Notes: generated by a model from the letters alone, not told the origin. Counted from the first letter of the stretch, positions 1 through 7,523 are shown. The stretch: 9,937 bases of DNA from Treponema sp. (GCA_031269405.1 JAISZE010000015.1:1-9937), one strand, 5' to 3'. Made by a program: numbers and translations.

Positions 1-71
1 ACGGATATGGCCCCCTTTTCCAGGAGAGAGTCTAAAATGATGCGTTCCCGTACCATGGATTCCATACGCAT
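1..71 (-). CDS. N-terminus of a probable HTH regulator, cut by window edge
   Basis: Only about 24 codons are visible. They read MRMESMVRERIILDSLLEK then GAIS, open to the window edge. The pattern of an arginine/glutamate-rich start, a hydrophobic helix (IILDSLL) and 'EKGAIS' is what the first helix of a DeoR-type or similar winged-helix repressor looks like. With so little sequence this is a resemblance, not an assignment. Three in-frame ATGs are possible, at 71, 65 and 56; none has a good Shine-Dalgarno sequence. A promoter with correct spacing lies directly upstream (77-105), so this is probably an independent transcription unit and not the tail of the sugar operon. If so, a second regulator sits just downstream of the dehydrogenase cluster and may belong to a further carbohydrate locus outside the window. 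Confidence 0.45.
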   Translation of the reverse strand, partial: MRMESMVRERIILDSLLEKGAIS

Positions 72-76
72 TTACG

Positions 77-105
77 AATATATCACAGAAAACAACATAA
101 CGCAA
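77..105 (-). promoter_or_regulatory. Sigma-70-type promoter of the left-edge gene
   Basis: Read on the minus strand, TTGCGT (100-105) is followed after exactly 17 bases by TATATT (77-82). The -10 box matches the consensus at five of six positions and the -35 at its three most conserved ones. The predicted start of transcription, about 70-71, falls on or next to the first possible ATG (71). The mRNA would then have almost no leader unless translation begins at 65 or 56. Confidence 0.5.
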
Positions 106-199
106 GAGAAGCAAAAGAAAATGAAGATTTTTGTACCGTTTCCGGCTCAAGGGCAAGGAACGCTAAACCCAACATAAAACAAACAACCTGTATGCTCAA

Positions 200-1270
200 T
201 CAGACAGAATTTCCGGGCTTCCCGGTTTTAAGCACTGTCTCGATGAACCTGACCGTTTCCCTTCCTTCTTCGCCTGTAGAAGAGAGGGGGCGGCCTTCCC
301 GGACAGAGACGCAGAAATCCTCAAGCTGACAGGTAAAGAAGTATACCGTAGGGTTGATAGTCTTGAAAAAGGCCTCGTCTTCGGCGCGGAATATATCCAG
401 CAGATCCTTTTCACCCTCAATGGTCCAGAGGTCGTTAAGGGGGGGCTCGGTGATACTGCTCATCCCTGCGATAAACATGGCGCCGCCGTCGGTCTGCACT
501 CCTGCGGACCAGGCGGAACTTCCATGGACATGGACCTTTGCGTAGATCCCGGGTTTCTGCGAATTGCTCACCAGTACCGAGCCCAGGCCGCCTGATGCGA
601 ACCTGATAGCCGCTACGGCGCTGTCTTCAACCTCAATGTAAGGGTGGTTGAAGTTGTCCCAGAAACCGTAAATCTCCTTAAAGGGGCCCATATACCACTG
701 GAGGAGATCGATTTGATGGGGAGCCTGGTTGATAAGGATCCCCCCTCCCTCGGTTGCCCACTTGCCCCGCCAGGGATCGCTGTCGTAATAGGGCTTGTCC
801 CGCCAGCCCAGAATAGTCAATTGGGCCAGAACGGGCTTTCCCAGTTTGCCTTCGTCAATGGCTTTTTTTATCCTTGCGCATGCAGGGAACCAGCGGCGCT
901 GGCACACCACGGAAAGGAGCTTTCCCGCTTTTTTGGCAGCCCCGATCATCTCGTCGCACTCAGATACGGTTACAGCCATGGGCTTTTCCACAAGGACATG
1001 GGCGCCTGCCGCCAAGGCTTCAAGCGCGTCGTCACGGTGCCGGGGGTGGGGGGTGGTGATGATAACCGCGTCCACATTGTCTTTAAGGACCATCTCCTCA
1101 GGGGAGCCCCTGGAAGCGATCTTCCATTTAGCCGCAAAAGCGTTCCGGCGTTCCGCATTCCTGCCGCAGACCGATACCAGTTCCCCCCCTGTGGCGGCGG
1201 TTAAGGCTTCAGCGTGGAGATTGGCAACTTTGCCGTAACCTGTCAGGCCTATTCGTACTTTTTCCTTCAT
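200..1270 (-). CDS. Gfo/Idh/MocA family NAD(P)-dependent dehydrogenase (third paralogue)
   Basis: A 356-residue cytoplasmic sugar or cyclitol dehydrogenase, of normal family length. The N-terminal Rossmann fold starts with GYGKVA (11-16), and the family's EKP signature is at 95-97, where the lysine is expected to be catalytic. The GGGILINQAPHQID segment (about 175-188) gives the conserved H185 and D188. Such enzymes oxidise a ring hydroxyl of a sugar, inositol or sugar acid or reduce the keto form; the exact substrate cannot be read from the motifs. The ATG at 1270 has an AGGAAAGG ribosome site and begins 9 bases after the stop of the zinc dehydrogenase gene, so it is the last gene of the P2 transcript. 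A run of seven G (plus strand, 439-445) lies within it. I found no convincing terminator after the stop. Confidence 0.93.
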   Translation of the reverse strand: MKEKVRIGLTGYGKVANLHAEALTAATGGELVSVCGRNAERRNAFAAKWKIASRGSPEEMVLKDNVDAVIITTPHPRHRDDALEALAAGAHVLVEKPMAVTVSECDEMIGAAKKAGKLLSVVCQRRWFPACARIKKAIDEGKLGKPVLAQLTILGWRDKPYYDSDPWRGKWATEGGGILINQAPHQIDLLQWYMGPFKEIYGFWDNFNHPYIEVEDSAVAAIRFASGGLGSVLVSNSQKPGIYAKVHVHGSSAWSAGVQTDGGAMFIAGMSSITEPPLNDLWTIEGEKDLLDIFRAEDEAFFKTINPTVYFFTCQLEDFCVSVREGRPLSSTGEEGRETVRFIETVLKTGKPGNSV

Positions 1271-1279
1271 AACCTTTCC

Positions 1280-2314
1280 TTACGGAATGAGCACAACCTT
1301 GAGGAGGTCGTCTTCCCTGTTATAGAGCTTGTCAAACCATATCTGCCCTTCTGAAAGGGGCGCCTTCCTGCTGATAAGTGAGGCAACGTCCATCTTTTTC
1401 CTGGCAATCATATCCATAACGATAGGATATTCCCCCCCGATGGCGCAGGAGCCGAAGAGGCTTATTTGGCGGGTAACCACGGTCTGGAGGGGAAGCTCAA
1501 TATTGGGACTCACATTCCCGATAAGGGTAACAGAGCCCCCTTTGCGGACCAGGGAAAGGGCGGTCTGGATAGGGGCAGTGGCCCCTACGGCTTCAAAGAC
1601 GCGGTCAACTCCGCGGCCCCCGGTAAGGTCAAGGATCGCTTTACGCGCAGCCGTATCGGCGGGATCAAAGACAGCGTCAGCCCCGCGGTCCAGCGCTGTC
1701 CTGCGCCGGTTCCCGTCTGTATCCAGGGCGATAATCTTCCCTGACACCGATGCCCTGAGTACGCCAAGGACGAGGAGGCCGATGAGCCCTGCGCCGACTA
1801 CCGCTACAGTGTCGTTAAGCCCCACAGGGGTAAGCCTGAAAGCATGGGCCGCGACGCCTGCGGGTTCGGTCATAGCGGCTTCCTCGTAGCTGAGCCCCTC
1901 CGGCAGGAGGAAACAGATATGCTCAGGAACCACCACGTATTCGGCGAAAGCCCCGTGGCGCCGGTAATCGCCGCACGAAACCCCAAGGACCATGCGGTTG
2001 TCGCAGAGGTTCACCTGTCCGTTCCGGCAGTAAAAACACGTGCCGCAGTAGATGGTAGAATCGAAGGTAACGCGATCCCCTGCTTTGAATCCTGTAACAT
2101 CCTTCCCAACCGAAACAACTTCTCCCGCGGCCTCGTGTCCCATGATGATAGGAGGCTTTCGCCGGCCCGTGGAGCCGTCAAAACCGTGAACGTCGGAACC
2201 GCAGATAGAAACAGCCTTGACCTTCACCAGAATGTCATTGCCCGATTCGATTACCGGATCCGGTACGTCCGTGAATGCAAGCTTCTTGTACTCTTCCATT
2301 AAAAGCGCTTTCAT
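1280..2314 (-). CDS. Zinc-dependent medium-chain alcohol/polyol dehydrogenase
   Basis: A 344-residue member of the medium-chain dehydrogenase family (sorbitol, threonine and galactitol dehydrogenase group), expected to oxidise a secondary alcohol of a polyol or sugar to a ketone in the cytoplasm. The catalytic zinc ligands are C38 (SICGSD), H60-E61 (MGHEAAGEV) and probably E150 (TEPAG). The structural zinc loop keeps all four cysteines: C90, C93, C96 and C104. The nucleotide site is GAGLIG (174-179), and the second strand ends in an aspartate (ALDTD, D198), which in this family favours NAD+ over NADP+. The ATG at 2314 follows AAAGGGG and lies 20 bases after the aldo/keto reductase stop. It is probably co-transcribed from P2. 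The regular domain layout and intact metal sites suggest a working enzyme; the substrate is unknown. Confidence 0.94.
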   Translation of the reverse strand: MKALLMEEYKKLAFTDVPDPVIESGNDILVKVKAVSICGSDVHGFDGSTGRRKPPIIMGHEAAGEVVSVGKDVTGFKAGDRVTFDSTIYCGTCFYCRNGQVNLCDNRMVLGVSCGDYRRHGAFAEYVVVPEHICFLLPEGLSYEEAAMTEPAGVAAHAFRLTPVGLNDTVAVVGAGLIGLLVLGVLRASVSGKIIALDTDGNRRRTALDRGADAVFDPADTAARKAILDLTGGRGVDRVFEAVGATAPIQTALSLVRKGGSVTLIGNVSPNIELPLQTVVTRQISLFGSCAIGGEYPIVMDMIARKKMDVASLISRKAPLSEGQIWFDKLYNREDDLLKVVLIP

Positions 2315-2334
2315 AATTCGCCCCTTTGCTTTCC

Positions 2335-3381
2335 TTAATAGATCCGGCTTTCGCGGGAATTTTCGTAATAGTCCGGGTTGTTCCCCAGTTTGTCAAGAAC
2401 CGCCTGGCTTACTTCGTTTATCTCCGCCGTCACATCAGCAGGGAGTTTCAGTTCCATAGCCTTGATATTGTCCTCCAGTTCAGCCCCGTTCCTGGAACCG
2501 ATAAGGGCGGAAGCAACCAGGGGGTTAGCCAGGACCCAGGCTACTGAGAGCTGGGCAACAGAAACGCCTAAAGCGGCGGCAAGTTCCCGGAGCAGCGCCA
2601 AGGTTTTGAAGACATCTTCTTCAGCCCCGGTCTCGTAATGCCGGGACGTGCCTTTTCCCCGTTCCTGGGCAAAGTGCCGCGAGTGGGCCTGGTGGGGCGG
2701 CACATCAGCGGCGGTTTTGTAAATCCCCGCAAGCACCCCCTGCTGGAGGGTCATAGAGGAAATAATGGCTATGTCATGCTCCGCGCAGTAAGGCATGATC
2801 TCAGCCTCAATGGCCCGGGAAATTATATTGTACGGCATCTCATTCACTTCGATTTCGGGACAGACCCCTGCAGCTTCCGCAAGCTGCGTAACGCCGTAAT
2901 TACTCACGCCGATATGGAGGATCTTGCCTTCCTTTTTAAGATCCCCAAACGCCGCAAAGGCTTCTTCGGCGCCGGGCGGATGGGTGATGATTTCAGGATC
3001 ATCGGTAAAGTGCTTTATCCCCAGGGGGTTGATGGGCCAGTGCATCATATAGAGATCCAGGTGATCCGTGCCCAGGTTTTTAAGGGAAATTTCACATTCC
3101 TCTTTGAGGGTCTTCCGGTAAGCCCGTGCAGGGGAGACCTTGGAAACGACAAAGGCCCTGTCCCGTATGCCCTTGAGGGCCTTTCCCAGGGAAACCTCGC
3201 TTGCGCCGTTATTGTACATACGGGCGGTATCAAAAACATTGATGCCCCGTTCCACAGCCATGCGGACTACGGCGTCCACATCCTTTTGGTTCTGTTCGCC
3301 CCAGTATTCCCCTCCGCCAAAAGCCCAGCATCCTATACCGATGCGGCTTAAAACGATGTCCTTGTTTATTCTCATTTTCAT
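2335..3381 (-). CDS. Aldo/keto reductase
   Basis: A 348-residue (β/α)8-barrel reductase that uses NAD(P)H to interconvert a carbonyl and an alcohol. Numbered from the ATG at 3381, the tetrad is D51 and Y56 (NVFDTARMY), K81 (VVSKVSP) and H114 (LYMMHWP). The C-terminal barrel has the expected 'AWVLANPLVASALIGSRN' cofactor segment. The reading frame continues up to a TTG at 3417, but that extension (TISAYRYIYMYM) is unlike this family and overlaps the promoter and operator, so I place the start at ATG 3381, or possibly 3375. Neither has a Shine-Dalgarno sequence. P2 is predicted to start transcription at about 3382, so the gene may be translated from a leaderless mRNA. It is the first gene of the second transcription unit, followed by the zinc dehydrogenase. 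Confidence 0.9.
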   Translation of the reverse strand: MKMRINKDIVLSRIGIGCWAFGGGEYWGEQNQKDVDAVVRMAVERGINVFDTARMYNNGASEVSLGKALKGIRDRAFVVSKVSPARAYRKTLKEECEISLKNLGTDHLDLYMMHWPINPLGIKHFTDDPEIITHPPGAEEAFAAFGDLKKEGKILHIGVSNYGVTQLAEAAGVCPEIEVNEMPYNIISRAIEAEIMPYCAEHDIAIISSMTLQQGVLAGIYKTAADVPPHQAHSRHFAQERGKGTSRHYETGAEEDVFKTLALLRELAAALGVSVAQLSVAWVLANPLVASALIGSRNGAELEDNIKAMELKLPADVTAEINEVSQAVLDKLGNNPDYYENSRESRIY

Positions 3382-3393
3382 ATACATGTATAT
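3380..3393. promoter_or_regulatory. Palindromic operator candidate over the aldo/keto reductase -10 box
   Basis: ATATACATGTATAT is a perfect 14-bp palindrome that covers most of the -10 hexamer (3389-3394) and the predicted transcription start. A repressor bound here would block P2. GntR-domain proteins bind AT-rich palindromes of this size, and a GntR/LacI chimera is encoded immediately upstream. The octamer CATGTATA (3385-3392) recurs at 7513-7520 over the -10 box of P1. The link to this particular repressor is inference. Confidence 0.5.
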
Positions 3394-3417
3394 ATACCGA
3401 TATGCGGATATTGTCAA
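3389..3417 (-). promoter_or_regulatory. Internal promoter P2 for the reductase-dehydrogenase genes
   Basis: On the minus strand a perfect TTGACA (3412-3417) is followed after 17 bases by TATATA (3389-3394). The -35 hexamer overlaps the stop codon of the repressor gene (TGA, 3414-3416), so the repressor gene cannot end differently without altering the promoter. It splits the seven-gene cluster into an upstream unit that makes the regulator and a downstream unit that can be transcribed separately. This is the strongest promoter match in the window. Confidence 0.7.
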
Positions 3418-4547
3418 GACATGTTTTTTATCGTGCCGTTATCGCAGAAAGCGGTGTCGATTTGTATCCTCGCGCAGGTCCTCGGGGCCTGCCTGGAAAT
3501 GCGGTCCGAAAGGTACCAGCAGGCGTAATCCACAATGGCGTCCATGTTTACGTCCACAGTGGATACAGGCGGGAACATCTGGGTATAACGGTCGCTTTTG
3601 TCAAACCCCACGATGCTGATATCCTCCGGCACCGCAAGGCCCTGGCTCTTAAAAACGCTGTAACAGCCGTAAGCAAGATCGTCATTAAAGGCAAAAACCG
3701 CCGTAGGCCGGTCTTTTTTTTTCATACCCAGAATCGTCCGGGCTGCTTCTGCGCCGGACTTGAAGGTCCAGTCGCTGGGAAACAGGCACTCGTTCTTGAT
3801 AGAAAAACCCATCCGGGCATAGAGGGACCGGATTCCGTTCAGCCGTTCCACGGTGGTCTGATGGCTGCTTTTCCCTATAACAAAGGCGATGCGCCGGTGC
3901 CCCGTCTGGGTAAGCCGTTCGGCTACACGGTACGCGCCGTTAAAGTTATCGCTTACGACACTGGTAAAAAGCGGGGTGTAATGGTTCACAGAGACGCAGG
4001 GCAGGCCGAAACGGGAGGCTTCGGCGTAATAGGCGTCCTGATTACAACTGTCAAAGATGATCCCCCCTGGAGAGGCGCCGCGTATAGTATCGGTTAAAGC
4101 GCCGTCCTGGTATACAGGCTTGAAAAGCATGTTATACCCCAGCAGGGACAGGCGTTTTTCAAAAGTATGGATAAGCTTGTAGTGAAAACTTTCACCCCCG
4201 GCTGAATGGAGATAGTCAACCTGGGTTATAAGGAGAACTATACTGCCAGCTCCCCGCAGCGCGCTGTTCGCCTGAACCCGGCCGGGACATGCCGCGCCGT
4301 CTTCCTCAGAAGCGGGAAGGATAAAGCTTCCGATTCCGGGAACCCTGAAGATCCGCGCCTCATCAACCAGCATTTGCAGGGCTTTGCGCACTGTATTGCG
4401 TTCCACATCGAAACGGGCGCAGAATTCTTTTTCGCTCGGAAGCTTCCGGCTTTCCCCGTAAACGCCGCTGTCTATTTCGGAAACCAGGATAGCATAAATT
4501 TGTTTAAAAACAGGCTCTTTGCCGGTCCGGTCTATAATCGATTCCAT
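3414..4547 (-). CDS. GntR/LacI chimeric transcriptional repressor (AraR-like architecture)
   Basis: A 377-residue DNA-binding regulator. Residues 12-78 form a GntR-type winged helix: IYAILVSEI in helix 1, then LPSEKEFCARFDVERNTVRKAL as the helix-turn-helix, and the wing 'IFRVPGIGSFI'. From about 100 to the end it is a LacI/GalR periplasmic-binding-like sensor, shown by SVVSDNFNGAYRVAERL (196-212), FAFNDDLAYG (285-294) and ISIVGFDKSD (310-319). This combination is known from AraR of Bacillus, which is released from DNA when it binds a sugar. Here the inducer is probably a substrate or intermediate of the surrounding dehydrogenases. The ATG at 4547 has AAAAGGA at good distance and starts 10 bases after the preceding stop. 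The gene sits inside the operon it probably controls, which implies autoregulation from P1. Confidence 0.93.
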   Translation of the reverse strand: MESIIDRTGKEPVFKQIYAILVSEIDSGVYGESRKLPSEKEFCARFDVERNTVRKALQMLVDEARIFRVPGIGSFILPASEEDGAACPGRVQANSALRGAGSIVLLITQVDYLHSAGGESFHYKLIHTFEKRLSLLGYNMLFKPVYQDGALTDTIRGASPGGIIFDSCNQDAYYAEASRFGLPCVSVNHYTPLFTSVVSDNFNGAYRVAERLTQTGHRRIAFVIGKSSHQTTVERLNGIRSLYARMGFSIKNECLFPSDWTFKSGAEAARTILGMKKKDRPTAVFAFNDDLAYGCYSVFKSQGLAVPEDISIVGFDKSDRYTQMFPPVSTVDVNMDAIVDYACWYLSDRISRQAPRTCARIQIDTAFCDNGTIKNMS

Positions 4548-4557
4548 CCCTGTCCTT

Positions 4558-5610
4558 TTAACAAGGCCCTGTTTTTACCCTAGCGCCAAGCAGATATTCC
4601 GCCAGTTCCATAGACGAACAGTCTTCGGCTGCCCTTGCGGGATCGCCGGCTTCACGGTTCTCCTGCACGGTTTGGATAAAGAGCCGGTCTTCGTCACGGT
4701 AGCCGTAATAATCGGCGTATACATCGCTTCCCGCGATTTTTATGCCGTCGAATTCGGCAAGCTCCTGCCCCCCTGCGCCGGCTGCCGATAAGCTGTGGGT
4801 GCCCGGCCCCTGGCTGCGGAGTATTTTTCCTGAACAAGCCGGTTCGCCAAAACCGAGGTTGATAAACGCCGAAGCCCCGGGCCCGTGAATCTCAAACTGA
4901 TGCACCCGTCCGCCTGTACGGTAATTGGCCCTTACCCCACCGGTAACGCCGTTTTCAAACCTCATGGATGAATACCAGGCTTCGGCGATGTGGGTTTGGG
5001 GGTTGTCCGTCTCAAGAGTCGCCGCTTCTGTTACAGGGGAAATTTTTCCGGCCCCGCCTGAAGCCAGATGCCGTACCAGATCGATCACATGGATAACATC
5101 GCAGATGAACGAACTGGCGCAGCCGCCGTAGAAGGACGGGGAACTGTTCTTGTAAAAACAACCTTCTACGCGGGTTATTGTTGACACTTTGCAGAACTCC
5201 CGGACTATTTCCCTGACTGCCGGAATAAACCGCCTGTTGAAACCCGTGTGGAGTATACGCCTTTGGGAGGCCGCTATTTCCCTGAGGCTCTTTGCCTGGA
5301 AAGCGCTTATGCCCATAGGCTTTTCCATGAAAACATGTTTCCCTGCCAGGAGGCAATCGCTGGCGGCGCGGAAAAGCCCGTCAGGGGGAACCAGTACAAA
5401 AACAGCGTCCAGCTTTTCCTGGGCCAGCATTTCGTGGTACGAGAGAGAAATTCCGGGAATACCGAAGCGTTTCGCCGCTTCCAGGGCGCGTCCGGGAAGA
5501 TAATCGCAAACAGCGCTCAGTTCCGCTTCAGCCATAGCGGCCAAAAGAGGCAGGTGAATAGAGCAGGCTATCCCTCCGGCGCCGATAACGCCTATCCGTA
5601 CCTTTTGCAT
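4558..5610 (-). CDS. Gfo/Idh/MocA family NAD(P)-dependent dehydrogenase (second paralogue)
   Basis: A sugar or cyclitol dehydrogenase of 350 residues from the ATG at 5610. The frame also offers a TTG at 5619 (adding Met-Ser-Gly) whose first two bases precede the A of the upstream TGA stop, a TTGA overlap. The AAGAAGG site is slightly too close to the TTG (3 bases) and slightly too far from the ATG (12 bases), so the start is undecided. In numbering from the TTG, the dinucleotide loop is GAGGIA (13-18), EKP is at 99-101, and the active-site stretch CDVIHVIDLV gives H177 and D180. The sequence is clearly different from the two other paralogues in the cluster, so each probably handles its own substrate or step. 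It is followed after 10 bases by the repressor gene. Confidence 0.92.
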   Translation of the reverse strand: MQKVRIGVIGAGGIACSIHLPLLAAMAEAELSAVCDYLPGRALEAAKRFGIPGISLSYHEMLAQEKLDAVFVLVPPDGLFRAASDCLLAGKHVFMEKPMGISAFQAKSLREIAASQRRILHTGFNRRFIPAVREIVREFCKVSTITRVEGCFYKNSSPSFYGGCASSFICDVIHVIDLVRHLASGGAGKISPVTEAATLETDNPQTHIAEAWYSSMRFENGVTGGVRANYRTGGRVHQFEIHGPGASAFINLGFGEPACSGKILRSQGPGTHSLSAAGAGGQELAEFDGIKIAGSDVYADYYGYRDEDRLFIQTVQENREAGDPARAAEDCSSMELAEYLLGARVKTGPC

Positions 5611-5615
5611 GCCGC

Positions 5616-6608
5616 TCAAAATCCTTCTTTAATAAGGGATTGGGCCAGGATCATTTCCGCGGCCTTCATGGTATTAAGGGTATTGTCGAAACAGGCCCCG
5701 GGCTGCCCCCCTGAAAGGCAGCAGCGCACAAAGTCCTCAGCGGCAGCCAGAACCCCGGTGTAGACATGGAATTCCCTGCTCCCTGCGGCATCGGCGGTGT
5801 CGAAAACCTGGGGCGTAAGGTTCCCGTCGGCGTACAGGTAAGCTTTAGCCTCGTGTTCGGCTTCAACATAGATCCCCGGAGCGTGCATCTCTACAGCGAA
5901 GATCCGTTTCCCGGAAGACCAGTTGTTCATAAGGTGGCCGATACAGCCGTTGGCAAAAGTCATCTGGGCCATAATCACATTGATGTCCACTGTGCCCACG
6001 CGTTTTGTGATGCTGTCGATATGCGCGATTTCCGACCCCGCCATCCAGCGCAGGGTATCCAGGGCGTGGACCGTGTCGTCCATCATGTGATCCCTTGGGC
6101 CCAGAAAATCGTGGATGTCGCTCTTGTAGAATTTGCAGACCGCATGGGTCATCCCCCCCCGTTTGAGACATTCCTCCCTGAGCTTCGCGACCATAGGGGT
6201 GTAGCGCCGCTGGAGGCTCACCTGGGTTACCGCGCCTTTGCGCCCGGCTGTAGCCGCCAGGGCCCGGGCCTGGTGTATGCTCAGGGCCATAGGCTTTTCG
6301 ATATAGAGGTGAAGGCCCTGTTCCAGGCACCACATCCAGATGTCATACATAAGATGGGGCTGGCCGATAACCACTGCGGCATCGGGTTTGATATCGCGTA
6401 TCATGTTCCGGTAATCGAAAACGCCGCCTGAACCGTACCGGTTTTTGACGCCGTAGGCATCGGCGGTTTTGTTTAAGCGTTCAGGATCGATGTCGCAAAT
6501 CCCGGCGATTTCAACTTTCCCCGTTTTAGCAAGATCGTTAAAAGAAGGGTAGATAACCTGGTTGGCCCGGCTCCCGGCGCCGATCATGACGATTTTCAGT
6601 TTGTTCAT
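5616..6608 (-). CDS. Gfo/Idh/MocA family NAD(P)-dependent dehydrogenase (first paralogue)
   Basis: A 330-residue oxidoreductase with the family's two domains: an N-terminal Rossmann fold with GAGSRA (10-15) and ICDIDPE after strand 2, the EKP signature at 104-106, and the α/β C-terminal domain with DDTVHALDTLRW, giving H181 and D184. The QRRYTP segment (133-138) and the KFYKSD stretch resemble those in sugar dehydrogenases of this family. The start is secure: ATG 6608 overlaps the stop of the isomerase gene (ATGA) and has GGAGG (6615-6619) six bases upstream, so the two are probably translationally coupled and made in similar amounts. A tract of eight G (plus-strand C, 6153-6160) encodes the R-G-G around residue 151. 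The substrate is not identifiable. Confidence 0.93.
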   Translation of the reverse strand: MNKLKIVMIGAGSRANQVIYPSFNDLAKTGKVEIAGICDIDPERLNKTADAYGVKNRYGSGGVFDYRNMIRDIKPDAAVVIGQPHLMYDIWMWCLEQGLHLYIEKPMALSIHQARALAATAGRKGAVTQVSLQRRYTPMVAKLREECLKRGGMTHAVCKFYKSDIHDFLGPRDHMMDDTVHALDTLRWMAGSEIAHIDSITKRVGTVDINVIMAQMTFANGCIGHLMNNWSSGKRIFAVEMHAPGIYVEAEHEAKAYLYADGNLTPQVFDTADAAGSREFHVYTGVLAAAEDFVRCCLSGGQPGACFDNTLNTMKAAEMILAQSLIKEGF

Positions 6609-7456
6609 TGCTGTCCTCCAAACAAGCTTTTGATATACGCCAGGTCCTCTTTGGCGTATTTTTCTACCTGATGCTCATCGCTGTACTCCGCAGGCAGGCA
6701 GACGGTTCCTGAATAACCCCGGCTTTTGAGATACCCTGCCGCCGCCGCCCAACTGCCCATACCTTCGCGGCCTGTAACCCATTGAGCGCCCCATTTGGCT
6801 TCATCCGTCCGCTCTGCGGGATTTTCCCGGAACCAGAGGGCGGCCTTGAAATTGACCATGCACAGATGGTCCCAAAGGCAGTCCAGGGCGTAGCGGGGAT
6901 TCTCTCCCGCAAGCCCTGAATGGCCGGCGTCCCACACAGCGGCGATGTAACGGGGATCGTAATCCTTAAGGAGTATATAGGTGTCATAAGAACAGGTAAT
7001 ATCAGCCTCCCCGTAGTGCATCTGTATTCCCAGAGTAACCTGGTGCTTCATGCAGAAAGGCAGAACCCTGTCGTATTTCCGCCTCAGGGCGTCCATGTTT
7101 TCGTGGAACCCCAGATTCCGGTTAAAGCTCTGGCAGATGCGGATGACGGGAACCCCCCCCTCCCCGCAGCCTGCGAAAACCTCCTCGTTGACGCCTGCAA
7201 CCTCGCCCTTTCCGTCAACAGTATGCACGTCTATGCCCGCCGCAAGGCTCGTTACCAGCAGGCCGTGCTTTTCCAGGGTTTTAGCGAGCCGCAGTATCCC
7301 TTTTGCCCCTTCAGAAGGCTGTACCTGGAAACCCTCCCGCAGGGGATACTCCAGGGCGTCAAAGCCCATGCTTTTTACCAGAACCCCCAGTTCGTCCAGG
7401 GACTGGGTTTTCCAGGGTTTTGTAAAAACAGAAAAACGGTTTGCCATGCCTGCCAT
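6605..7456 (-). CDS. Sugar phosphate isomerase/epimerase-like TIM-barrel protein
   Basis: A 283-residue single-domain protein of the xylose-isomerase-like / AP-endonuclease-2 TIM-barrel family, which includes sugar epimerases, ketose isomerases and inosose-converting enzymes. Likely divalent-metal ligands are E36 (ALEYPL), H147 (IQMHYGE), D176 and H179 (VWDAGHSG) and E257 (LPAEYSD). It lacks an evident signal peptide, so it should act in the cytoplasm. As the first gene of the P1 unit, coupled by ATGA overlap to a Gfo/Idh/MocA dehydrogenase, it probably isomerises or epimerises the keto product of one of the dehydrogenases; that pairing is common in inositol and 3-keto-sugar pathways. The ATG at 7456 follows AGGAG by ten bases; a second ATG lies three codons later. 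An eight-G tract (plus-strand C, 7153-7160) lies inside it. Confidence 0.9.
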   Translation of the reverse strand: MAGMANRFSVFTKPWKTQSLDELGVLVKSMGFDALEYPLREGFQVQPSEGAKGILRLAKTLEKHGLLVTSLAAGIDVHTVDGKGEVAGVNEEVFAGCGEGGVPVIRICQSFNRNLGFHENMDALRRKYDRVLPFCMKHQVTLGIQMHYGEADITCSYDTYILLKDYDPRYIAAVWDAGHSGLAGENPRYALDCLWDHLCMVNFKAALWFRENPAERTDEAKWGAQWVTGREGMGSWAAAAGYLKSRGYSGTVCLPAEYSDEHQVEKYAKEDLAYIKSLFGGQQ

Positions 7457-7494
7457 AAGTCGTTTACTCCTGTGCGTAAATGTTTAGTTTATAA

Positions 7495-7523
7495 GTATAC
7501 AGCTACGCTGCTCATGTATACAG
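7495..7523. promoter_or_regulatory. Paired GTATACAG operator candidate at P1
   Basis: GTATACAG occurs twice in the same orientation, at 7495-7502 and 7516-7523, exactly 21 bp apart, which is two helical turns. The second copy extends to the palindrome TGTATACA and overlaps the P1 -10 box; the first lies in the 5' leader. Between them is CAGC-TAC-GCTG (7500-7510), a small inverted repeat. Two sites on the same DNA face suit cooperative binding of repressor dimers. GTATAC alone occurs several more times in the window inside genes, so the spacing and position carry the argument. Confidence 0.45.

Noticed and set aside
213..225. CCGGG-AAG-CCCGG hairpin as terminator of the operon
   Set aside because: It lies within the last codons of the dehydrogenase and no T-run follows on the minus strand.
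644..1204. Long plus-strand frames opposite the dehydrogenase and isomerase genes (for example 644-1204, 2638-3351, 5766-6431)
   Set aside because: They are antisense shadows of GC-rich genes, lack recognisable motifs and ribosome sites, and the minus-strand proteins have clear catalytic signatures.
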